The notes under the pieces: generated by a model
Seen by the model: only the letters and a program-made list of their open reading frames with translations
What the model was told of the DNA's origin: nothing
Databases searched by the model: none
Shown: one piece after another, positions 5,902-11,733 of the stretch
Layout of the letters: the number at the start of each line of letters is the position of its first letter
Numbering within the stretch: position 1 is the stretch's first letter
Translations under genes and position numbers: made by a program
Assembly (NCBI GenBank): GCA_023447335.1
Contig: JAEXOD010000075.1
Span: forward strand, 1 to 11,733
DNA: 11,733 nucleotides
Direction of reading: 5' to 3'
DNA from: Bacteroidota bacterium
GTDB lineage: Bacteria; Bacteroidota; Ignavibacteria; Ignavibacteriales; Melioribacteraceae

Positions 5902-7874
5902 TAGATTTTTTACAACCGGGCTCTTCATTTTATAATGCGGCATATGTTATTCAATTTTTATCATTGCTGTTTGTTTTAATTAAAGACGATAAAAAGTTCT
6001 TATTATATGCAAATACAGTCCTATTAATTGGACTGGTTCTTAGTTTTGTTTGCACTCTTTTTTCATCCTTGTTCGGATTTATAGCGTTTTTAGACACAAA
6101 ACCCTATTGGAATTATTTGCGTTTTGATAATTTAAGTCAATTTTTCTTGTTTGTAATTCAATTAATTGCTATCCCAATAAGTATATATAATTATTCTTAC
6201 TTAAAAGAATATATTAAAGAGGGGAGAGAAATAAAGACCGTACTTGTTTTTTATATACTGTTGCTTCTATCAACTCAACTAGTAGTAATTATTAATCATG
6301 CTATTTTATTTTTGATAATATGGGAAATAATGAGTCTGACCGGTTATTTTGCCATGTTACTGGAAAGAGAAAAAAGCGATGTACAAAAAGGGAGTTTTTA
6401 TTATTTTGCCGCTTCACACGTAATTGTATTTTTATTGTATATTCTTTTTTTTGTGTTAAAAAATTACAGCGGAAGTTGGTTCTTTACTGATTTTAGAGTT
6501 GCAGATACAAATACTCAAATAATAGTATTTGTATTGGCTTTTTTAGGTTTTGGTATAAAAGCCGGACTAATGCCTTTCCATTTTTGGTTGCCACAAGCAC
6601 ATCCGATTGCACCTTCATTTTTGAGTGCGTTTTTATCCGGTGTAATTATTAAATTGGGTATTTACGGAATAATTCGATCATATTTATTTATGGTTTCGAT
6701 TCCGGAATTTTTTGCATGGATTGTAATTGCTGTTAGTTTAATTAGTGCTATTTTAGGAGTATGGTATGCATTGGTACAAAATGATATAAAGAGATTATTG
6801 GCATACTCTTCAGTAGAAAATATTGGGATAATCGGAATAGGTATAGGTGTCGGATTATTGGGCTCATCTAAAGGGATGCCTGCAATTCAAGTATTGGGTT
6901 TTGGCGGAGCCTTGTTACATACCCTAAATCATGCAATTTTTAAAAGTCTTTTATTTTTAGGAAGCGGAACAATTTATCATAACCTAAAAACAAGAAATAT
7001 TGAGCTTATGGGAGGTATAGTACATAAGGCTAAGTATTTAACTTTAATGTTCCTGACCGGTTCAGTAGCGATTAGCGGTTTACCACCTTTTAACGGATTT
7101 ATAAGTGAATTTATAATATATTCGGGGTTGTTTAAATCCGCTGCGGAAATTAAGCAATTTTATCCCATTATAATGTTAACTTTAGTAGTTGGTTTGGCTT
7201 TTGTAGGCGGTCTTGCGGTAGCTTGTTTTACGAAAGTAAATTCGATTATGTTTTTGGGTTCTGAAAGAAAAGAAATATTGAAATTTGAGACAAGTAAACA
7301 CGAAAAAATTTCCTTGTCTTTACTTGCTTTATTATGTTTAATAATCGGATTTTTTCCATATCCCTTTATCGGAATTGTTAACCATGTGATTGTATCCGTA
7401 TTTAACTTAAAATATAATGCCAATAATTTAATAAACATAAACTGGGTTTATTTTACTTCTATTTTTTCTGCGGTAGCATTTATTATTTTCATTATCTATT
7501 TCATAAAACTACGTGCGGAATTAAAATACGGAAGAAGAGTTTCTGATGCTTGGGCGTGTGGTTATACAAGATTAAATAACAGAATGCAATACTCGGGAAG
7601 TTCTTTTTCGGATGAGCTAACATCTATTCCTAAAAACATTTTGATGTATAATAAACATGTCGAAATTTCGGATAATTCGTTTCCGCTAAAATCTAAATTT
7701 AATTCTCAATCATCCGATTTTGTTGATAAAAAAATTATTTTACCGATTTTTAATCTTATCAAAGATTTATCAAATAAGATTAAGATATTTGGTCAAAATG
7801 ATATACGTTATTATATCGCATTAATTTTAACAATTTTAATAATTTATAGTTTAATAGCTTTTGTATGGATGTAA
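5898..7874 (+). CDS. HyfB/NuoL-like antiporter subunit of an Ehr-type complex
   Basis: This 658-residue polytopic membrane protein is close to HyfB in length. It contains the proton-antiporter (Proton_antipo_M) core, with WEIMSLTGYF carrying Glu143 and FGIKAGLMPFHFWLPQAHPI carrying Lys221. It also has AYSSVENIGIIGIG and HTLNHAIFKSLLFLGSGTIY with His345 and Lys349. These are the Glu and Lys residues that drive proton movement in NuoL and relatives. The C-terminal DAWACGYTRLNNRMQYSGSS motif is diagnostic of the Hyf/Hyc branch rather than true NuoL. A hydrophilic stretch follows, then a last membrane helix at about 638-656. The role is transmembrane ion translocation coupled to redox chemistry in the partner subunits. 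It overlaps the upstream gene by 4 bp and the downstream gene by 10 bp. A polypurine AGAGGAG lies 14 nt before the ATG. In Ehr naming this would probably be EhrA; I leave the symbol empty because the naming is from memory. Confidence 0.92.
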   Translation: MIDFLQPGSSFYNAAYVIQFLSLLFVLIKDDKKFLLYANTVLLIGLVLSFVCTLFSSLFGFIAFLDTKPYWNYLRFDNLSQFFLFVIQLIAIPISIYNYSYLKEYIKEGREIKTVLVFYILLLLSTQLVVIINHAILFLIIWEIMSLTGYFAMLLEREKSDVQKGSFYYFAASHVIVFLLYILFFVLKNYSGSWFFTDFRVADTNTQIIVFVLAFLGFGIKAGLMPFHFWLPQAHPIAPSFLSAFLSGVIIKLGIYGIIRSYLFMVSIPEFFAWIVIAVSLISAILGVWYALVQNDIKRLLAYSSVENIGIIGIGIGVGLLGSSKGMPAIQVLGFGGALLHTLNHAIFKSLLFLGSGTIYHNLKTRNIELMGGIVHKAKYLTLMFLTGSVAISGLPPFNGFISEFIIYSGLFKSAAEIKQFYPIIMLTLVVGLAFVGGLAVACFTKVNSIMFLGSERKEILKFETSKHEKISLSLLALLCLIIGFFPYPFIGIVNHVIVSVFNLKYNANNLININWVYFTSIFSAVAFIIFIIYFIKLRAELKYGRRVSDAWACGYTRLNNRMQYSGSSFSDELTSIPKNILMYNKHVEISDNSFPLKSKFNSQSSDFVDKKIILPIFNLIKDLSNKIKIFGQNDIRYYIALILTILIIYSLIAFVWM

Positions 7875-8788
7875 AAATTTTTCAAGGTATTTTTTCAATT
7901 TTATTAATTTTGCTTATAGCTCCGCTTTTTACAGGTATGGTAAATAAGTTTAAAGCTTGGTTTACCGGAAGAGTTGGGGCTCCCTTCTATCAACCGTATT
8001 TTGAATTATTGCGATTATATAAAAAAGAAACAATAAACGCTTCGGGTACTTCGTTTATAAGCAGAATTTCACCTGTTATTAATTTTGTATTTGTGCTAAT
8101 TGCAGCAATTATTTTACCGGTTATGTTTCTTAAACCAATTATCGGTTTTCAGGGAGATATAATTTTATTTGCATATGTTTTAGGAACTGCAAGATTTTTC
8201 CAAATAATGGGGGCTATGGATATCGGTAGTTCTTTTGAAGGGATGGGAGCAGCTCGCGAAGCATTGTTTGCTCTATTTGCCGAACCGATATTCTTTTTCT
8301 CGTTTGGCAGTATTGCGTTTATTAGCGGTTATTATTCGTTTTATGACGTTTTTACTAATATAAGATTAGATAACGTATATTATATAATTTTTATTGTAAT
8401 TTGTTCAATTTCTGTTTTTATGCTTGCAGTTACCGAATGTAGTAGAATGCCTATTGACGATCCAAATACTCATTTGGAACTGACAATGATACATGAGGTT
8501 ATGATTTTAGACAATTCCGGTTTCGATTTGTTTTTATATCAATATGGAAGTTATATTAAATTATTGATTTATGCAATTTTGGAAATATCATTATTTTATC
8601 CGTTCGGTTCATTTAGCCCGGTACTTCAATCCGTAATTTTTTTAGTCGGATTTTTATTGCTTTCCGCATTTTTAGCTTTAATTGAAACAATTACTTCGCG
8701 TTATAAACTTAAAAATATTCCGCTATACTTATTGTTTACAACGGCAATAGGTTTATTAAATATTGTAATTTATACTTTTACAAAGTAG
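7865..8788 (+). CDS. HyfC/NuoH-like membrane-anchor subunit of an Ehr-type complex
   Basis: This 307-residue membrane protein of the complex I NuoH / HycD-HyfC family has the usual length for the hydrogenase branch. Signature motifs are FKAWFTGRVGAPFYQPYFEL and LLRLYKKE near the N terminus, and TECSRMPIDDPNTHLELTMI followed by HE at residues 190-211. The acidic residues and His210 belong to the conserved loop facing the quinone-like cavity and the catalytic module. In the family this subunit connects the hydrophilic large/small subunits to the antiporter modules and helps couple redox change to ion flow. The ATG at 7865 lies inside the end of the previous gene (10-bp overlap, different frame) with no obvious ribosome-binding site, so translation is probably coupled. 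Confidence 0.93.
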   Translation: MDVKIFQGIFSILLILLIAPLFTGMVNKFKAWFTGRVGAPFYQPYFELLRLYKKETINASGTSFISRISPVINFVFVLIAAIILPVMFLKPIIGFQGDIILFAYVLGTARFFQIMGAMDIGSSFEGMGAAREALFALFAEPIFFFSFGSIAFISGYYSFYDVFTNIRLDNVYYIIFIVICSISVFMLAVTECSRMPIDDPNTHLELTMIHEVMILDNSGFDLFLYQYGSYIKLLIYAILEISLFYPFGSFSPVLQSVIFLVGFLLLSAFLALIETITSRYKLKNIPLYLLFTTAIGLLNIVIYTFTK

Positions 8789-8794
8789 GTGATT

Positions 8795-9427
8795 ATGGAA
8801 AACGTGTTTAGTATATTGTTCTGTTTGTCATTATTCTATGTAGCGGTTACTTATAGAGTTAAAGCATATGTAAGTATATTGGCGGTACAAGGGGCATTGC
8901 TTAGTTTTTTGTTGTTTATTCCGTTACTTAATAATTTTAGTCCTCTTAGCATGATACTACCATTAACAATTATAATTGTAAAGGCAGTATTTATTCCTAT
9001 TTATATAAATAAGATTATTATAAAGCTGGATGTTAATAGAAAAATTGAACCGACTATACAACCAATGACTTTTTTAAGTATCGTTATTATTACAATAGTT
9101 TTAACTTTTGTATTTTCAATTTACTTATCAAGTATTACAAAGTTAGAAATAATTCCCTTTGCAGTCGGTTTTTCTTCTATATTTACCGGTATTTATATTA
9201 TAATGTTTAGAAAAAAGTTAATTGTTCACGTGTGTGGTTTTTTGATATTAGAAAACGGAATATTTCTATTAAGTACCGCCGTAGCAAGCGAATTACCAAT
9301 GACAATAGAACTTGGAGTATTGCTTGACTTATTTGTTGTTGTCTTTTTGATGGGCATTGCTTTGAATAGAATTAAAAGTACTTTTTCCGGTTTTGAAGTT
9401 TCACATTTAGATAGGTTGAAAGACTAA
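8795..9427 (+). CDS. HyfE/NuoK-like membrane subunit of an Ehr-type complex
   Basis: The 210-residue all-hydrophobic protein matches HyfE in length and in its C-terminal signature. FLILENGIFLLSTAVASELP (Glu153 in the NuoK-like helix) is followed by IELGVLLDLFVVVFLMGIAL (Glu172) and a short charged tail. The buried Glu residues correspond to the NuoK-type proton path. It lies between the HyfC- and HyfF-like genes, as in the E. coli hyf operon except that a HyfD-like gene is absent. I take ATG 8795 as the start. A GTG at 8789, abutting the preceding stop, would add two residues. AGGTGA at 8787-8792 overlaps this region, so the choice is uncertain. The stop overlaps the next ATG by one base (TAATG). 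Confidence 0.9.
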   Translation: MENVFSILFCLSLFYVAVTYRVKAYVSILAVQGALLSFLLFIPLLNNFSPLSMILPLTIIIVKAVFIPIYINKIIIKLDVNRKIEPTIQPMTFLSIVIITIVLTFVFSIYLSSITKLEIIPFAVGFSSIFTGIYIIMFRKKLIVHVCGFLILENGIFLLSTAVASELPMTIELGVLLDLFVVVFLMGIALNRIKSTFSGFEVSHLDRLKD

Positions 9428-10881
9428 TGGTTGAATTTTTTATTTTTATAATTTTGCCCCTTTTTATTTCGGCATTACTCTTTGCAATTAAAGACTTAAA
9501 AATTCAGTATATTTTATCTTTAGTTGCCGGAGGTTTTCATTTGGCATTTTCGTTTATTGTTTTTATAAATAATTTTACTACAAAAATGCCGATGTTCTTT
9601 GAGTTAGATTACTTAAATAGATATTTTTTATTAATTGTTAGCAATGTTTATTTTTGGGTTGTTTTAGTATCATATAAATTTATTACGGAAAGGATTAAGG
9701 AAGAAGCAAAAATTAGTTATAGTTTCTACTTTTTGTTACTAAATGTTTATTTAGCAAGTAATAGTGCTGCTTTGTTAAGCAATCATTTCGGAATGTATTG
9801 GGTTGCAATTGAAGCCACAACATTAAGCGTTGCCCCATTAATTTATTTTTATAAAAACGAAGAAGCATTAGAAGCAATGTGGAAATACTTGTTTATAGTA
9901 TCGGTAGGAATTGCGTTTGCTTTTATCGGAATATTATTTTTGTCTTTATCCTCTAAGGATACTTCTGTTGAGGGGGGACAATTATTTTTTAGTCAATTTG
10001 TTAATCATGCAAAAGAACTAAACCCAATTTGGCTAAAAGCAAGTTTTATTTTTATTTTTATTGGGTTAAGCACGAAAATAGGAATTGCTCCGATGCACAA
10101 CGGAGATGTTGACGCAACTTCAAGTGCGCCAAGTCCGATTGCTGCTTTAATGTCCGGTTCTTTAAGATTAACGGCGTTAATTGGTGTAATGAGAATTTTT
10201 AATATAATAAAATTGACTCCTTCGTTTGCTTTTGCAAGAACCTTGCTTATAATGGGAGCAATAATATCATTAATAGCAGCATTTGTATATATGTTTAAGG
10301 CTTCAAATTATAAAAGGATGTTAGCTTATTCAAGTGTTGAACATTTAGGATTAATAACATTAGGAATAGGCATAGGAAACCTCGCATTTTTAGGGGCATT
10401 ACTTCATGCATTTTACAATTCTATATGTAAAATTATATTATTTTTATCTGCCGGTAAAATTCATTGGTTTTATGACAGCAGAGAAGTAAATAAAATAAAA
10501 GGTGTTTTAAAATATTTCCCGATTACGGGGTGGTTGTTTATTATTGCTTATTTAGCCATTTCGGGCATTCCGCCATTCGGTATATTTTTTAGCGAACTTA
10601 CAATATTTGAAGGAATATTAATTTCTGATTTACCGGCAATATTAGCCGTAGTAATGGTAATTTTGTTTTTTATATTTATTAATATGGGTAAAGTTACTTT
10701 TAACATGGTTTACAAAGAAGATAGTGAACCAATTAAAATTAATAAAAAAGATGGTTTTGATATTATAAATGTAGTTTCGGTTGTGCTTGTTATTATGCTA
10801 ATTGTAGTTTCTGCAATTGCTTCACAATTTTTAATACCTAACCTAATACAAATTACTAAAGCTTTTGGGTATAGTTTATGA
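9427..10881 (+). CDS. HyfF/NuoN-like antiporter subunit of an Ehr-type complex
   Basis: A 484-residue polytopic protein with the antiporter core. WVAIEATTLSVAPLIYFY carries Glu129. STKIGIAPMHNGDVDATSSA carries Lys217 and His224. AYSSVEHLGLITLGIG and HAFYNSICKIILFLSAGKIH carry His327 and Lys335, and AISGIPPFGIFFSE ends the core. The charged residues required for pumping are kept, so it should form the second ion channel of the complex alongside the HyfB-like subunit. An oddity is that the segment after APMH reads NGDVDAT where many antiporter subunits read TWLPDAH or similar. The WLP element is lost while an Asp-Ala pair remains. It starts inside TAATG and ends in ATGA, so it is coupled on both sides. 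Confidence 0.92.
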   Translation: MVEFFIFIILPLFISALLFAIKDLKIQYILSLVAGGFHLAFSFIVFINNFTTKMPMFFELDYLNRYFLLIVSNVYFWVVLVSYKFITERIKEEAKISYSFYFLLLNVYLASNSAALLSNHFGMYWVAIEATTLSVAPLIYFYKNEEALEAMWKYLFIVSVGIAFAFIGILFLSLSSKDTSVEGGQLFFSQFVNHAKELNPIWLKASFIFIFIGLSTKIGIAPMHNGDVDATSSAPSPIAALMSGSLRLTALIGVMRIFNIIKLTPSFAFARTLLIMGAIISLIAAFVYMFKASNYKRMLAYSSVEHLGLITLGIGIGNLAFLGALLHAFYNSICKIILFLSAGKIHWFYDSREVNKIKGVLKYFPITGWLFIIAYLAISGIPPFGIFFSELTIFEGILISDLPAILAVVMVILFFIFINMGKVTFNMVYKEDSEPIKINKKDGFDIINVVSVVLVIMLIVVSAIASQFLIPNLIQITKAFGYSL

Positions 10882-11733
10882 ATTATTTAAGTGTGCAAAA
10901 TCATCAAGTATTTGAAATAAAAAAGGTCCCTTTATTAAACAAAACAGAGTTTGAAGAAACAACCGGTTTTTTATTGGCAAAAGGGAATAAAATGATTTCG
11001 TATTTCCCGATTGATAAGAATAATAAACATATAATAGTTGCTGTTTTATCAGATAAAAACGAATCGATTTTTAATATTGTAGGTTGTAATTTTGACAACG
11101 AAGAATTGATAATAAAAAGCTTTGCAAATGAGTATCCTCATACAAACTATTTTGAATGCGAACTTGCAGAAAATTACGGAATTAAGTTTAAAGATCATCC
11201 TTGGATTAGACCCGTAAGAAAACAAAACTATGTATATGGGGAAAAATACGAATTCTTTAAACTTGATGGAGAAGAAGTACATGAAGTTGCTGTTGGTCCC
11301 GTTCATGCCGGTGTAATTGAACCGGGACACTTTAGGTTCCAATGTCATGGTGAATTAGTATATAATTTGGAAATAAATTTAGGTTATCAACATAGAGGTG
11401 TTGAAGAATTACTTCTAAAAACTCCCCTCAATAAACAAATTCAATTGGCGGAATCCATTGCAGGTGATACTACAATTGGACATGGAATAACAAATTGTAT
11501 GGCTATTGAGGCTTTAACAAACACACGTGTACCGTTAAGGGCGGAAATAATAAGGGGGATAGTTTCTGAATTGGAACGAATTGCGATGCACCATTCAGGA
11601 TTAATAGGTTTGGCAAATGATGTCGGATTTGCATTGCCGTCTTCATCTTACGGTAGAATTAGAACTTTAGTAATTAATAGCTTGGCTTCATTATGTGGAA
11701 ATAGATTTGGTAAAGGGTTGTTAAAATACGGAG
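10878..11733 (+). CDS. HyfG-like large subunit lacking the N-terminal NiFe cysteines (3'-partial)
   Basis: The frame starts at ATG 10878 inside the preceding stop (ATGA) and is open to the window edge; 285 residues are visible. Residues 1-113 form a short NuoC-like (30-kDa) domain ending ENYGIKFKDHPWIRPVRKQ. The NuoD/hydrogenase large-subunit part follows: VGPVHAGVIEPGHFRF (from 139), NLGYQHRGVEELL, ESIAGDTTIGHG (192-203), VPLRAEIIRGIVSELERIAM. This NuoC-NuoD fusion is typical of HycE/HyfG. Catalytic hydrogenases carry RxCGxC where this protein has SIAGDT, so Ala195 and Thr198 replace two of the four nickel-ligating cysteines. That argues for the Ehr class rather than a hydrogen-producing enzyme. 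The second CxxC, near the C terminus, lies outside the window and cannot be checked. Confidence 0.92.
   Translation, partial: MNYLSVQNHQVFEIKKVPLLNKTEFEETTGFLLAKGNKMISYFPIDKNNKHIIVAVLSDKNESIFNIVGCNFDNEELIIKSFANEYPHTNYFECELAENYGIKFKDHPWIRPVRKQNYVYGEKYEFFKLDGEEVHEVAVGPVHAGVIEPGHFRFQCHGELVYNLEINLGYQHRGVEELLLKTPLNKQIQLAESIAGDTTIGHGITNCMAIEALTNTRVPLRAEIIRGIVSELERIAMHHSGLIGLANDVGFALPSSSYGRIRTLVINSLASLCGNRFGKGLLKYG

Noticed and set aside
10904..11348. Minus-strand open frames opposite the large subunit gene
   Set aside because: The plus strand encodes an unmistakable NuoC-NuoD-like protein over the same bases.
10878..11733. Annotation as catalytic hydrogenase-4/formate hydrogenlyase large subunit
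   Set aside because: The N-terminal CxxC that ligates nickel is replaced by A-G-D-T, so hydrogen chemistry is not supported by the sequence seen.
5898..11733. Respiratory complex I (nuo) operon
   Set aside because: Gene order and motifs (C-terminal DAWACGY in the NuoL-like protein, HyfE-type protein, NuoC-NuoD fusion, only two antiporters) belong to the Hyf/Ehr branch, and no NuoA, J or M genes are interleaved.

Overview
The window is AT-rich, low-GC bacterial DNA. It opens inside a gene whose 3' end encodes a type IX secretion (Por) C-terminal sorting domain starting with the hallmark QNYPNPFNPST. That signal, the AT bias, weak or absent Shine-Dalgarno sequences and promoter candidates of the TAnnTTTG type point to the Bacteroidota/Ignavibacteriota/Chlorobiota side of bacteria. 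An Ignavibacteria-like anaerobe or facultative anaerobe is my best guess (inference; no rRNA or marker gene is present).

Layout: (1) 3-290, tail of a secreted protein, followed by a good intrinsic terminator. (2) 356-915, a non-coding stretch holding a MITE-like palindromic element of about 310 bp (508-817) and an AT-rich hairpin near the 3' end of the next gene. (3) 916-3084 minus, tex, encoding a complete S1/HhH/YqgF-domain nucleic-acid-binding protein. (4) 3253-5109 plus, transcribed divergently from tex, a large unrecognised protein with TPR-like helices, coiled coils and a two-helix membrane hairpin. (5) 5233-11733 plus, a tightly packed operon that runs off the window.

The operon is the centrepiece. 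Its first gene encodes an excisionase-like helix-turn-helix fused to a PTS EIIA (PtsN/fructose-type) domain with an intact phosphorylatable His. It overlaps by ATGA a set of five genes matching the membrane arm and large subunit of a group 4 (Hyf/Hyc-type) hydrogenase: HyfB-, HyfC-, HyfE-, HyfF- and HyfG-like. All junctions overlap or are nearly abutting. The HyfG-like subunit is a NuoC-NuoD-like fusion, but the N-terminal CxxC that would hold the NiFe centre is replaced by A195-G-D-T198. The complex is therefore best read as an Ehr (energy-converting hydrogenase related) complex: a complex I/hydrogenase relative with the ion-pumping machinery retained but no NiFe site. Its electron donor or acceptor is unknown. 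The small (NuoB/HyfI-like) subunit and ferredoxin-like subunits are expected downstream, outside the window.

The most notable inference is that a PTS-type phosphorelay sensor is built into the operon of a respiratory-type ion pump of unknown substrate, suggesting carbon- or energy-state control of the complex.
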